Numbered from the stretch's first letter, positions 50,769-60,233 are shown. The stretch is DNA of 64,000 nt from Frondihabitans australicus (GCF_003634555.1 NZ_RBKS01000001.1:1984001-2048000), one strand, 5' to 3'. Numbers and translations are program-made. Notes: generated by a model from the letters alone, not told the origin.

Positions 50769-50782
50769 CGGACCCGGGTCCG
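50769..50782. promoter_or_regulatory. TetR operator 1
   Basis: CGGACCCGGGTCCG is a perfect 14-bp palindrome, followed by TTTA. It matches operator 2 in the outer bases. Confidence 0.55.
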
Positions 50783-50795
50783 TTTACTCTCGATC

Positions 50796-50815
50796 AAACG
50801 GACCCAAGTCCGTTT
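50796..50815. promoter_or_regulatory. TetR operator 2
   Basis: AAACGGAC (50796-50803) and GTCCGTTT (50808-50815) are perfect 8-bp arms with a CCAA centre, 42 bp before the SDR start. A related copy lies next to the tetR start at 53557-53576. Confidence 0.6.
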
Positions 50816-50856
50816 AGCCGGAGCAGCCTCCGGCCCCCTCGAGAGAATCGAATCTC

Positions 50857-51801
50857 ATGTCATCTCGTATCACGACGCCGTTCGGCGCCGAATCCACCGC
50901 GGCCGACGTCATCGACGGCGTCGACTTGCACGGCAGGCACGCCCTCGTGACCGGCGCGGCTTCCGGTCTCGGCCTCGAGACCGCACGCGCTCTGGCCTCC
51001 GCCGGCGCTGAGGTCACGATCGCGACCCGGCGACTCGACGCCGCCGAAACGGCGGCGAAGGCCATCGCGGAGAGCACGGGCGCTGCGACGCACGCGCTCC
51101 GCCTTGACCTCGCCGACCCCGAGTCCGTTCGCGAGGTGATCGCGCTGTGGTCTGGGCCGCTTCAGATCCTGGTGAACAACGCCGGTGTGATGGCGACCCC
51201 GGAGGAGCGCACGCCCGCCGGTCGCGAGCTGCAGTTCGCGACCAACCACCTCGGTCACTTCCAGCTCGCCCTGGGCCTGCAGCAGAACCTCAAAGACGCA
51301 GGATCGGCCCGCGTCGTCGTGCTGAGCTCGGTCGGCCACACCAACGGCCCCGTCCGCTTCGACGACTACGACTTCACCCGCGACGCCTACGACCCGTGGC
51401 TCGCCTACGCGCAGTCGAAGACCGCGAACGTCCTGTTCGCCGTCGAGGCCGCGAAGCGGTGGAAGGCCGACGGCATCGCGGTGAACGCTCTGAACCCGGG
51501 GCGCATCTGGAACACCGGACTCGGCCGCCACATCGAGACCCCGCCGCAGTCCTTCGACCCGTCGGGCACGACGGGCGTGTCCGAGAAGACCGTCGAGCAG
51601 GGCGCCGCGACGAGCACTCTGCTCGCTGCGTCGCCGCTGGTCGAGGGCGTGACGGGCAAGTACTTCGAGGACTGCCAGGAGGCCGAGCCCTTCACGCCCG
51701 GCGTCCGCCGTGGCGTCGCCGACTACGCGATCGACCCCGAGAACGCCCGCCGCCTCTGGGACCTCTCGCTCGAGCTGATGTCGACGGAGGCGCTCTCATG
51801 A
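50857..51801 (+). CDS. Short-chain dehydrogenase/reductase
   Basis: The 314-residue SDR has the NAD(P) motif TGAASGLGLETARAL, NNAGVMATP, catalytic Ser in VVLSSVGH and YAQSKTANVLF (Tyr and Lys). It resembles retinol-dehydrogenase/WW-domain-oxidoreductase-like SDRs. It is first in a three-gene operon with overlaps and two upstream TetR-type operators. The substrate is unknown. Confidence 0.87.
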   Translation: MSSRITTPFGAESTAADVIDGVDLHGRHALVTGAASGLGLETARALASAGAEVTIATRRLDAAETAAKAIAESTGAATHALRLDLADPESVREVIALWSGPLQILVNNAGVMATPEERTPAGRELQFATNHLGHFQLALGLQQNLKDAGSARVVVLSSVGHTNGPVRFDDYDFTRDAYDPWLAYAQSKTANVLFAVEAAKRWKADGIAVNALNPGRIWNTGLGRHIETPPQSFDPSGTTGVSEKTVEQGAATSTLLAASPLVEGVTGKYFEDCQEAEPFTPGVRRGVADYAIDPENARRLWDLSLELMSTEALS

Positions 51802-52559
51802 CCCGCGAACTGGCAGGCACGCGCGCCTTCATCACCGGAGGCGGCACCGGCATCGGGCGCGAGTCTGCGCTCGCCCTCGCAGCTCTCGGCAGCCACGTCA
51901 CCGTGGCCGGCCGCACCATGGCGACCCTCGACGAGACCGTCGACACGATCACCGCTGCGGGCGGTTCCGCCGAGGCGGTCCAGTGCGACGTCTCCGACGA
52001 AGCATCGGCCCGCGCCGCCGTCGAAGCCGCGGCAGGGCGGGATGGCAGGCTGGACTTTGCGGTGAACAGCGCCGGCGTCTCGGGTGGAGACGACCTGCGT
52101 CCGCTCGGCGAGTACGACACGGCCCAGTTCGACCGGATGGTGGCGATCGACCTCCGCGGCACGTTCCTGGCGATGAAGTACGAGATCCGCGCGATGGAGA
52201 AGAACGGTCACGGCTCGATCGTGAACATCGCCTCCGGCGCCGGCCTCGTCGGCGTGCCGGGGTTCGCCGGCTACGCCGCCGCGAAGCACGGGCAGGTCGG
52301 CCTCACCAAAGCCGCAGCACTCGACTACGGCACCAAGGGCATCCGCGTGAACGCGATCGCCGCGGGCCTCGTCGACACTCCACTGGTCGCGACCGGCAGG
52401 TCACCCGAGGTCATGGCGGCCAGGATCGCGGCACACCCGATCGGCCGAATCGGACGGCCCGAGGAGATCGCCGACGCCGTCGTGTGGTTGTGCTCGAACC
52501 GGTCGAGCTTCGTCACCGGCACGGCGATCCCCGTGGACGGCGGGTATGTCGCCCGCTGA
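51798..52559 (+). CDS. Short-chain dehydrogenase/reductase
   Basis: The 253-residue classical SDR has ITGGGTGIGRESALAL, NSAGVSGGDDL, SIVNIASGAGL and YAAAKHGQVGLTKAAALDYG, ending with the common SFVTGTAIPVDGGYV. It overlaps the previous gene by ATGA and the next by 14 nt. It may act sequentially with the first SDR on the inducer of the TetR regulator. Confidence 0.88.
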   Translation: MTRELAGTRAFITGGGTGIGRESALALAALGSHVTVAGRTMATLDETVDTITAAGGSAEAVQCDVSDEASARAAVEAAAGRDGRLDFAVNSAGVSGGDDLRPLGEYDTAQFDRMVAIDLRGTFLAMKYEIRAMEKNGHGSIVNIASGAGLVGVPGFAGYAAAKHGQVGLTKAAALDYGTKGIRVNAIAAGLVDTPLVATGRSPEVMAARIAAHPIGRIGRPEEIADAVVWLCSNRSSFVTGTAIPVDGGYVAR

Positions 52560-53043
52560 CCGGCCAGCCCCGGAGCCCGGGGCACTGCGAGCGGCTCAGG
52601 CAGACCACATCGCGATCTCCGTCGCGAGCCTGAGCCGCTCCGCGGCGTTCTACGAAGGGCTCGGCTTCCAGCAGGTCCAGACCACGGACTTCGCCCCCGC
52701 TCCCGTCCGCTCCACCGTCCTCGTCAACGCGTCGGGACTCCGCATCGAGCTGATCGAGCACGGCCGGTCGCACGGCTCCGCTGTCGCCGAATCACCGATG
52801 GACGCAGCGCTCGAGCAGGGCCTCGGCCACGTCGCGCTCCGTGTCGACGACGTCGACGGGGCCCTCGAGGCGTGCCTGGCGTCCGGGGCGACCACCGTCG
52901 CCGCGCCCGGACTCACCTCACGAGGCGACGCCGGATTCGCCTATCTCGCCGACCTCGACGGGACGGTCATCGAGCTCGTAGGCCCTCCAGCAGCAGATCC
53001 ACCAGCCGCCGGCCGAGAGACGGATCGCCTTCGTACTCCGTGA
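52546..53043 (+). CDS. VOC/glyoxalase-family protein
   Basis: The 165-residue protein has the VOC pattern HIAISVASLSRSAAFYEGLGF at the start, ELIEHGRS, GLGHVALRVDDVDGALE and DLDGTVIELV, with metal ligands His and Glu in both halves. It should be a lyase, dioxygenase or resistance-type protein acting on a small molecule. Its 3' end overlaps the convergent tetR gene by 77 bp. Confidence 0.82.
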   Translation: MSPADRPAPEPGALRAAQADHIAISVASLSRSAAFYEGLGFQQVQTTDFAPAPVRSTVLVNASGLRIELIEHGRSHGSAVAESPMDAALEQGLGHVALRVDDVDGALEACLASGATTVAAPGLTSRGDAGFAYLADLDGTVIELVGPPAADPPAAGRETDRLRTP

Positions 53044-53527
53044 TCATCGTCGTGCCGCCGAGCGCCATGGACACATCAGCCGCCGAGAGGTTCGCACGCA
53101 GCGACCCTTCGGCGGCTCCTGCGGTCAAGAACACCTCGATCGCGTCTGCGATGCGCTGACGGGACTCGCCCCGCAGGCCCTCGCGCGCGGTCAGGATCGC
53201 AGGCAGGGCCTCGGCCATTCCCTGCTTGATGTGCATGTACGCGAGGAAGTCGTTCGACCAGTGACGGAGGCCGCCCACGGCGCCGAGCTCGCCGAGGACT
53301 GCACCGGCCGAGTCGCACAGTTTCGCCGTCTCCGCGCGATACACGGCCTCGATGAGGTCTTCACGCGTCGGGAAGCGCCGATAGACGGTTCCGATGCCGA
53401 CCCCGGCCTCTTTCGCCATCGCCTTCAACGATGCCTGCGGCCCATCCGTAGCAAACGCCCTCGCCGCGATGATGAGCAGACGATCGTGGTTCTCCTGTGC
53501 GTCCGCCCGGAGGGTCGATTCGGCCAT
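52967..53527 (-). CDS. TetR-family regulator
   Basis: The 186-residue protein has the TetR HTH AMAKEAGVGIGTVYRRFPTREDL (about 35-58) and an all-helical ligand domain. It is convergent with the SDR-SDR-VOC operon. The operator-like sequence beside its own start (53557-53576) resembles the two at 50769-50815, so it probably represses itself and the operon. Confidence 0.87.
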   Translation of the reverse strand: MAESTLRADAQENHDRLLIIAARAFATDGPQASLKAMAKEAGVGIGTVYRRFPTREDLIEAVYRAETAKLCDSAGAVLGELGAVGGLRHWSNDFLAYMHIKQGMAEALPAILTAREGLRGESRQRIADAIEVFLTAGAAEGSLRANLSAADVSMALGGTTMITEYEGDPSLGRRLVDLLLEGLRAR

Positions 53528-53556
53528 GTGGAGTCGCTCCTTGCCCTGAGCCTCAG

Positions 53557-53576
53557 AAACGGACTCGGCTCCGATT
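53557..53576. promoter_or_regulatory. TetR operator 3 (autoregulation)
   Basis: AAACGGAC is identical to the left arm of operator 2; the right arm CTCCGATT differs from GTCCGTTT at two positions. It lies 30 bp upstream of the tetR start codon. Confidence 0.5.
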
Positions 53577-53645
53577 CTACTCGGTCGGTGGCGGTGGCTC
53601 GAGGCGCCCAGGGCCGCGCAGTCGTAGGCAAATTTGGAGAAACTC

Positions 53646-53702
53646 TTGACAAATAACCACTCTGTCCATCAATGTGACAACGCTGTCAGCCAACGTTGTC
53701 AC
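53646..53702 (+). promoter_or_regulatory. Promoter and LacI-type operator of the GH2 gene
   Basis: A consensus -35 TTGACA lies at 53646-53651. Perfect 9-bp arms GTGACAACG (53674-53682) and CGTTGTCAC (53694-53702) with an 11-bp spacer cover the expected transcription start. The pattern suits a sugar-responsive repressor such as LacI/GalR. No such regulator gene is adjacent. Confidence 0.5.
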
Positions 53703-53742
53703 GTTGGCGTCCTTGCCGCATGACCTGAACGGAGCTGTTCAC

Positions 53743-56700
53743 ATGTCCGACGTCGACTCGCCGACCAATTCGCTCACGCACCCCACTCGACGAGGTGTCC
53801 TGGCCGGTGGTGCCACTCTCCTCGCCGGCTTCGGCCTGGCAACGGCGGCGGCCTCGCCGGCGACCGCCTCCCCGGCGACGGCTGCAGGGCCCACGACCTC
53901 GGCAACGCCGACGTCGACCGGCGACCTCGCCGTCAACCGCCCGGTGACGGTGTCGTCGACCGACTACGCTCCGACACCGGGCGCGTTCGCCGTCGACACC
54001 CTCTGCGAGACCGGCGTGAAGGGCACGGGATGGAGAGCGGCACAGGGCGACCCGCAGTGGATCAGTGTCGACCTGCAGGCCTCGTGCACGATCACGAAGG
54101 TGACGCTGGTGTTCGAGGCGACCTTGTCGGATCCTGCGTTCGACGGGAACTACAGCGCCACTTACGGCGACGAGATTCTCTCGAGCGCGGCCGTGGCCTT
54201 CAGTCTCGACACGTCGGTCGACGGGAAGACCTGGACGAGCGTGTACAGCACGACCGCGGGCACCGGCGCCGAGATGGACATCACCCTTCCGCAACCGGTC
54301 ACCGCGCGGTACGTCCGGATGACGTCGACGAAGCGGTCGAACACCAACCCGGTCGGCCTCAACGGGTTCCAGGTCTACGGGACGAGTCACGGATCACGGC
54401 CCGCGGCGACCGGGTGGACCAGCTGGGGCACGCACTACGCGCCGGCACCCGCCCTGCGGGTCGCGGCCGACGGTACGGTGCCGGTGGAGTCCGGGTGGAC
54501 GGTGACCCTTGACGACTTCGTCGACGGGAAGGACGGCAAGGCGCTCTCCGCGGCGTCGGTCGACACGTCGACATGGCTACCGGCGACCGTGCCGGGCACG
54601 GTGCTCGCCTCGCTGGTCGAGCAGAAGCACTTCCCCGACCCTGTCGCCGCGTTCAACAACCTGCAGATTCCCGAGGCGCTGTCGCGGCATTCCTGGTGGT
54701 ACCGGCGCACCCTGGACCTTCCGCGCGGCCTCGACACGAGCGCCGGTCGGCACGTCTGGCTCGAGTTCGACGGCATCACCCAGACGTCGCAGGTGTGGGT
54801 CAACGGGGTGAACGTCGGCTCGACGCCGAACCCGTTCCGTCGAGGCATCTTCGACATCACCTCCGCCCTCGCGAAGAAGGGGCCGCAGGCGATTGCGGTG
54901 CAGGCCACGCCGATGGCGCACCCGGGTACCCCGGGCGACAAGTCGGACAACGGCAACACGTTCGTGCAGGGCGGCCACCTCTACCTCGACTCCCCCACCT
55001 ACCTCGCCGCCTCCGGCTGGGACTGGATGCCCGCCGTCCGCGACCGCGGCACCGGCATCTGGAACCACGTCCGCCTCCGCAGCACCGGCCAGATCGTCAT
55101 CGGCGATGCCCGAGTGCAGACCAGCCTGCCGAACCTCCCGAAGACCGACGTGGCCGAGATCACCGTGACCGTGCCCGTCACCAACGTCGGCACCTCGGCG
55201 ACGAGCACGACGGTCACGATCGCGTTCGACCACGTGACCGCGACGAAGACGGTCACCGTTCCCGCCGGCGGATCAGTCGACGTCGTCTTCGCACCCGCGG
55301 TCTTCCCGGCGCTCCGGGTGAAGAACCCGTCGCTGTGGTGGCCGAACGGCTACGGCGAGCCCGCCCTGCACGAACTCGTGATGACGGCGGCGGTCGGCCG
55401 TGCTGTGAGCGACCGGCGGACGACGAGCTTCGGCATCCGCCAGTTCGGGTACGCGTCGAACGAGCCCGTCGTCGTCCCGCCCTCTGTATCGCCGACCTTC
55501 GTCGTCCCCTCCGGCAGCGACCTCCCCGGTCAGGTCGTGAACTTCCAAGCGGCAACAGCGAGGTACGTCCGCATCTCCATGGGGCAGAGGGCCACGCAGT
55601 ACGGCTTCTCGCTCTACACGCTCGCCGTCCGATCCAGCGCGGATCCTGCGACCGATCTCGCCCTGCACCAGACGGCCACGGCGTCGTCAACCGGCGACAG
55701 CTGGGGTGCCCCGTCGAACGCGGTCGACGGCGACACCACCACCCGCTGGGAGTCCGTCTACGCCGACAACCAGTGGCTCGAGGTCGACCTCGGCGCGTCA
55801 AAGGCGTTCGACCGGGTCGAGATCGCGTGGGAGAACGCGTACGCGTTGAACTTCACCGTGCAGACCTCTGACGACGGCGCCACCTGGGCCGACCAGATCG
55901 CCGTCGACAACAACGCCGCGCTCGGCGACACCGCCACGCAGACCGAGAGCTTCGCCTCGCAGACGGCCCGCTATCTCAGGATCCAGGGCGGCGCGCGGGC
56001 GACCGGCTACGGCATCTCGATGTGGACCCTCTCGGCGTTCGACACGAGCGTCTCCACCACGAAAGACCTCGCCCAGGGCACCACCGCCACGGCGTCGTCC
56101 GACGACGGCAACCCCGCACCGAACGCCGTCGACGGCAACCCCCGCACCCGGTGGTCGTCCGCCTACCAGGACGACCAGTGGATCCAGGTCGACTTCGGCG
56201 CCGCCACCACCTTCGACCAGATCGCAATCGCCTGGGAGCAGGCATACGCCCGCGACTACGAGATCCAGGTGTCGACCGATGCCTCGACATGGACCACCGT
56301 GAAGTCGGTCAGCAACGTCATCACGCAGCTCACCATCAGCGTCAACGGCGTCAAGGTGTTCTGCCGAGGCGGCAACTGGGGCTACGACGAGCTCCTGCGC
56401 CGCACCGACGACGGCCGCCTCGACACCGTCGTGAAGATGCACCGCGACATGAACTTCACCATGATCCGCAACTGGCTGGGCTCCTCCGACCGAGAAGAGC
56501 TCTACGCCCTCGCCGACCAGTACGGGATCCTCATCTGGAACGACTTCTGGGAGGCCGGAGCGTTCAACGACGACATCCCCGGCTACGTCGACACCGTCAC
56601 CGAGACAATCCGCCGCTACCGCACCCACCCCTCGATCGTCGTCTGGTGCGGCGCCAACGAGGAGAACCCTCCCGGACACCTCGACGCCGGCATGCGCGCC

Positions 56701-57825
56701 GCCGTCGCCGCCGAAGACGGCGAGACGATCTACATCCCGAACTCTGCCGGCGGCATCGTCTCCGGCCACGGCCCCTACGGCTGGAAGGACCCGTCGGCGT
56801 ACTACGACAAGTCGACCTTCGACACCGACGCGTTCGGGTTCCACACCGAGATCGGCATGCCCGTCGTCAGCGTCACCGAGACCCTGCAGAACATGGTCGG
56901 CACCGAACAGGGATGGCCCATCAGCGAGGTGTGGAACTACCACGACTGGTCCGAGACCGCGAACCAGCAGACCGGCACGTACAAGACCGCCATCGACACC
57001 CGCCTGGGCGAATCGGCCACCCTCGACCAGTTCTCGAGGCGAGCCCAGTTCGTCAACTACGAGAACCACCGGGCCATGTTCGAGGCATGGAACGCCAACC
57101 TCTGGAAAGACGCGTCCGGCCTCCTGCTCTGGATGTCACACCCCACCTGGTACTCGACCGTGTGGCAGACCTACGACTACGACCTCGACGTCAACGGCGC
57201 CTACTACGGCTCCCGGATCGGCTGCGAACCCCTCCACATCCAGGCCGACCCCGTGAACTGGCGAGTCGTCGCCGTCAACCACACCCGCACCTCCCGCACC
57301 GGCGTGACCCTCACCGCGACGCTCTACGACCTCACCGGCAAAAAGCTCGACACGCCCATCACCCAGAAGGTCGAGATCGCCGCGTCGAACACCACCACCG
57401 CATTCACCGTCCCGACAACGCCAGGAGCACCGGCACTGCACCTCGTCCGACTCGCCATGACCGACAGCCACGGCCGTCTCCTCTCGCAGAACACCTACTG
57501 GCGATACACCGACGCGAGCGACATGACCGCGCTCACCTCCCTGCCCAGCACGAGACTGGCGATCAGCGCAGGCCGCCAGAGCAGGTCCGGCGACAGCATC
57601 GAGACCACGGTCACGGTCACCAACCGCGGCAAGACAGTCGCCCCGATGACGAGGCTGAGCGTGCTAAACCGATGGAACCGCAGGATCCTGCCCGCCACGT
57701 ACGGCGACAACTACCTGTGGCTCCTCCCCGGCGAATCGCGACAAGTCAGCGTGAGCTGGCCCGCCGACGCCGGCTCCGCCCGCCTCAGTGTCGACGCCTA
57801 CAACGCATCCACCGTGACCTGCTGA
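53743..57825 (+). CDS. Tat-exported GH2 glycosidase with discoidin-type inserts
   Basis: The 1360-residue protein starts with a twin-arginine signal (TRRGVLAGGATLLAGFGLA, about 16-34). Domains in order are: discoidin/F5-8C-like (about 60-210), GH2 sugar-binding jelly roll (245-430), GH2 Ig-like domain ending FGIRQF (about 563), an insert of about 300 residues with two complete F5/8C-like domains (about 636 and 773) and part of another, then the GH2 barrel (GGNWGYDE near 877, the acid/base motif CGANEEN near 969, HTEIG near 1033) and a C-terminal Ig-like region. The barrel resembles beta-mannosidase/exo-beta-glucosaminidase enzymes. It should act outside the cell on polysaccharide. ATG 53743 places the signal correctly. 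Confidence 0.85.
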   Translation: MSDVDSPTNSLTHPTRRGVLAGGATLLAGFGLATAAASPATASPATAAGPTTSATPTSTGDLAVNRPVTVSSTDYAPTPGAFAVDTLCETGVKGTGWRAAQGDPQWISVDLQASCTITKVTLVFEATLSDPAFDGNYSATYGDEILSSAAVAFSLDTSVDGKTWTSVYSTTAGTGAEMDITLPQPVTARYVRMTSTKRSNTNPVGLNGFQVYGTSHGSRPAATGWTSWGTHYAPAPALRVAADGTVPVESGWTVTLDDFVDGKDGKALSAASVDTSTWLPATVPGTVLASLVEQKHFPDPVAAFNNLQIPEALSRHSWWYRRTLDLPRGLDTSAGRHVWLEFDGITQTSQVWVNGVNVGSTPNPFRRGIFDITSALAKKGPQAIAVQATPMAHPGTPGDKSDNGNTFVQGGHLYLDSPTYLAASGWDWMPAVRDRGTGIWNHVRLRSTGQIVIGDARVQTSLPNLPKTDVAEITVTVPVTNVGTSATSTTVTIAFDHVTATKTVTVPAGGSVDVVFAPAVFPALRVKNPSLWWPNGYGEPALHELVMTAAVGRAVSDRRTTSFGIRQFGYASNEPVVVPPSVSPTFVVPSGSDLPGQVVNFQAATARYVRISMGQRATQYGFSLYTLAVRSSADPATDLALHQTATASSTGDSWGAPSNAVDGDTTTRWESVYADNQWLEVDLGASKAFDRVEIAWENAYALNFTVQTSDDGATWADQIAVDNNAALGDTATQTESFASQTARYLRIQGGARATGYGISMWTLSAFDTSVSTTKDLAQGTTATASSDDGNPAPNAVDGNPRTRWSSAYQDDQWIQVDFGAATTFDQIAIAWEQAYARDYEIQVSTDASTWTTVKSVSNVITQLTISVNGVKVFCRGGNWGYDELLRRTDDGRLDTVVKMHRDMNFTMIRNWLGSSDREELYALADQYGILIWNDFWEAGAFNDDIPGYVDTVTETIRRYRTHPSIVVWCGANEENPPGHLDAGMRAAVAAEDGETIYIPNSAGGIVSGHGPYGWKDPSAYYDKSTFDTDAFGFHTEIGMPVVSVTETLQNMVGTEQGWPISEVWNYHDWSETANQQTGTYKTAIDTRLGESATLDQFSRRAQFVNYENHRAMFEAWNANLWKDASGLLLWMSHPTWYSTVWQTYDYDLDVNGAYYGSRIGCEPLHIQADPVNWRVVAVNHTRTSRTGVTLTATLYDLTGKKLDTPITQKVEIAASNTTTAFTVPTTPGAPALHLVRLAMTDSHGRLLSQNTYWRYTDASDMTALTSLPSTRLAISAGRQSRSGDSIETTVTVTNRGKTVAPMTRLSVLNRWNRRILPATYGDNYLWLLPGESRQVSVSWPADAGSARLSVDAYNASTVTC

Positions 57826-57893
57826 CGGTGGCGGGGGGCCGGGTCTGCCTGAGCAACGTCACGGCAGCACCACACGGACCGCCGGTCCCCCCA

Positions 57894-57942
57894 AGATCTG
57901 GCCGCCACGGGCCCCACGCCAGGACCGTGGCGGCCGAGATCT
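57894..57942 (+). terminator. Long hairpin terminator after GH2 gene
   Basis: AGATCTGGCCGCCACGG (57894-57910) and CCGTGGCGGCC-GAGATCT (57925-57942) pair over 17 positions with one bulged base. Confidence 0.75.
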
Positions 57943-58454
57943 CATCGGGTCAGCCGAATTCCCCGCCACGGCAGGAACGCCGAACGCACGTCGCCCTCCG
58001 CCTGGTTGACGGACACTAAGTCCCGGAAGTCGTGGCCAATGCTCGTACGTTCCACCATTGCGGCGGTCACCACGGACGCCGCGAGCCGGTGACGCCATGA
58101 AGGCGCCGTCAACACGTCGTCGCAAAGACGATTAGGCGGCGGCGTGAAGTGGTTGCGCCCTGACTCTCGGATCAGGAGAGATGCCAGGACGCAACGCAGC
58201 CAAGTAACCAGCTCGACTTGCGCCAGCTTAACCGGTTTCGTGATCATCATCTGACCCATGAACTGGGGTCACGACAGGGCATGGTGGCCCTTCCACCGCC
58301 GACGAAGGCGACGTAACCTCATCGCGACCCGAGTGGGGTTCAGGCATTTGGGCCACGCAGCCCCGCCTGTCGAATTCAGAAGAGACAGCCGGAGCGCGTT
58401 GGCCAGGGCTGGAAGGACTCCTTCGGACAGCGGACAGTTCGGGTCCGAGTCGAC
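57943..58454. other. Intergenic region, nothing recognised
   Basis: Minus-strand frames here (for example 57942-58259) have no motif and overlap the terminator. No gene is supported. Confidence 0.4.
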
Positions 58455-59090
58455 ATGGAGTTCGGTGACCGCGCCCGCGTCCACAACGCGATCGCCCGCA
58501 CCGCGGAGCTCGCGTTGCGGCAGGTGCGAGGAGCGATCCACGCCGTCCTCGACGACGCGGGGCAAAGCTCGGTCATGTTCCACAGCGTGCTGCAGATGCC
58601 GATCTCCGAGTTCCCCGCAGCCTCCACGCCGCCGGATTTCCTTCCCCTGTTCCAGGAACCGTTGGACTACCCCTTCGTACATTCCGACATCGCCCAGACC
58701 CAATCCGAATGGGGTGGGTCGTACCGCCGGATCATCGCGCACCGTGCCTCGGAGGACCCGACCGTGGCACCCTTCGATTCCTGGATGGCCCTCGAGGAAC
58801 GATGGGCGCGCAGCATCGATCACGCTCGATACGCCTTCGATAACGAGGCAGCCACCGTCGGGGGAAACCCGATGGCGTTGACCGAAAGACTGATCCGGTA
58901 TCGAGCCCTTTCCGAAATGGCCCACCTTGCAGCCGATGCCGCAGCTCGCCGTTCCCGACTCCGCGTTCGCGCAAATGCTCGTCTATCGCAAGGATCTCTT
59001 CGCGAAGGCGGGCCTGCCTGCTGTACGCCTGCTGCGGCGGCTCGACCTCATCCGAGGCGCAGGTATACCTCGCCGGACCCGCGACCGTGA
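58455..59090 (+). CDS. Hypothetical protein, 3' end probably replaced
   Basis: The 211-residue frame has good coding character up to about 58940 (MEFGDRARVHNAIARTAEL, then LPLFQEPLDYPFVHSD and ERLIRYRALSEMAHLA). It then becomes Arg/Ala/Pro-rich, where a different frame encodes a transporter fragment. The natural 3' end was probably lost by recombination near 58930. Family unknown. Confidence 0.4.
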   Translation: MEFGDRARVHNAIARTAELALRQVRGAIHAVLDDAGQSSVMFHSVLQMPISEFPAASTPPDFLPLFQEPLDYPFVHSDIAQTQSEWGGSYRRIIAHRASEDPTVAPFDSWMALEERWARSIDHARYAFDNEAATVGGNPMALTERLIRYRALSEMAHLAADAAARRSRLRVRANARLSQGSLREGGPACCTPAAAARPHPRRRYTSPDPRP

Positions 59091-59190
59091 CGGCCTCGGC
59101 GATCGCTGGGCGCACGACGCTCAAGCGGAATGGGAAGACGACATGAGCGGAAGACGTGCTGGGCAGAGCTTGCTGCGACGATTTGACTGA
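58927..59190 (+). pseudogene. Fragment of an ABC sugar-binding protein
   Basis: The stretch VPDSAFAQMLVYRKDLFAKAGLP closely resembles the YRKDLFxxAGLPxP motif of family 1 extracellular solute-binding proteins. Only about 30 residues are recognisable; there is no signal peptide and the downstream frame is unrelated. It is a relic. Confidence 0.45.
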
Positions 59191-59382
59191 CTCACCGCGT
59201 CCGCAAACGACCACCGCGTACGGGAGCCTTGGCTCGAGAACACCGTCGCCCAGGCAGGCCAGCACGAGCCCGACTCTCACGAGCTCATCGCGCGTAGCGC
59301 TTTCAAGCCGGAGCCCCAGCCGCCGGCAAGCGACCGACCGTTAACACAGCCACCTATGCCGCCGGGCTGGTAAGCCTGAGGC

Positions 59383-59706
59383 ATGGCCGCGAAGAAGTCC
59401 CCGTTAAGCAAGTCGCTGAAGCGTGCCACCTCGATCCGTGTCACGACGGAATACAACGAGCCCAGCCATGTCGACGTGTCCGGCCTATTCCTCGAGATCT
59501 ACGACGACCAAAACCGGGTGCTGCGCGCCGATCGGGTCGAATACGAGCCACCGCGGCCCTTGACCCTCAGCGAAGTGATGGATGCTACGCGCAGTCGCCT
59601 CATGCAGACCATGGGGCTCGATGTCCCGCAAGAATCTTTCGAGTTCCTCGCCGGCGGACTCATCCTCCGAGCTCTGGTGACGCGCGTGGGCCGCGCGTTG
59701 AAGTAG
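59383..59706 (+). CDS. Hypothetical protein
   Basis: The 107-residue protein has a basic start (MAAKKSPLSKSLKRATS) followed by beta-rich YNEPSHVDVSGLFLEIYDDQ and a C-terminal helical part ending LVTRVGRALK. Not recognised. Codon bias supports coding. Confidence 0.55.
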   Translation: MAAKKSPLSKSLKRATSIRVTTEYNEPSHVDVSGLFLEIYDDQNRVLRADRVEYEPPRPLTLSEVMDATRSRLMQTMGLDVPQESFEFLAGGLILRALVTRVGRALK

Positions 59707-59754
59707 GCGCTACGGCGTTCCGAACGGGCCGCGGCTCCTGCGAAAATGACCGCA

Positions 59755-60019
59755 TGGGGGAATCGGCAAAAGCGCGCGGCAGGAGCGCGCCCGGAACGGC
59801 TTCCACTTCGGAGTCGCGTACATCCGCACGCTCGCGCCCGCCGACCGGGCGGTTTTCTCGCGGCTCACGGACAGCTCCAACCTACGCGGATGCGCCGGGC
59901 TGCTCTGGCCAGTGGGCCTCGCAGCGTTCGCCTCGATTCACGGCGAGATCACCGAGCCGAACCTCCCGGGCCTGAGCAAGTACCCGTACCAGGCGTTGCG
60001 ATACAGAGGTCCTCCTTGA
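59755..60019 (+). pseudogene. Truncated copy of the four-TM protein gene
   Basis: After ATG 59755 the matching reading continues in another frame. It gives VAYIRTLAPADRAVFSRL, GLLWPVGLAAFASIHGEI and TEPNLPGLSKYPYQ before a TGA at 60017-60019. These match GAYIRRLAPADRAAF, LWPMGLAVFATVRGFI and TEPNLPGLSRYRYQ of the protein at 1227-1748. The 5' end is frameshifted (11-nt length difference) and the last three membrane helices are missing. Confidence 0.8.
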
Positions 60020-60233
60020 CGTGCAAGGCCGCACCTTGAACCGCCTCGGTTGCCGCGCCGCGCCAGCCGCGGGATCAGCGAGTGATGACACCGCGACACG
60101 CGACCTCTCCGCCGTGTAAGTCGTGATTGACAGCCACCCCTTTCACAGGCCGACCGCGGGGTTCGTTTCGGATCGATGCCAGCCGCCTCCTTTCTGAGGA
60201 GCGCGTCCGTGGGTTGCGCGTACCGTCCGCCCC

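Noticed and set aside
55798-57069. Long minus-strand frame (423 codons) inside the GH2 gene
   Set aside because: Antisense shadow of a recognisable catalytic domain; Val/Gly/Asp-rich composition.
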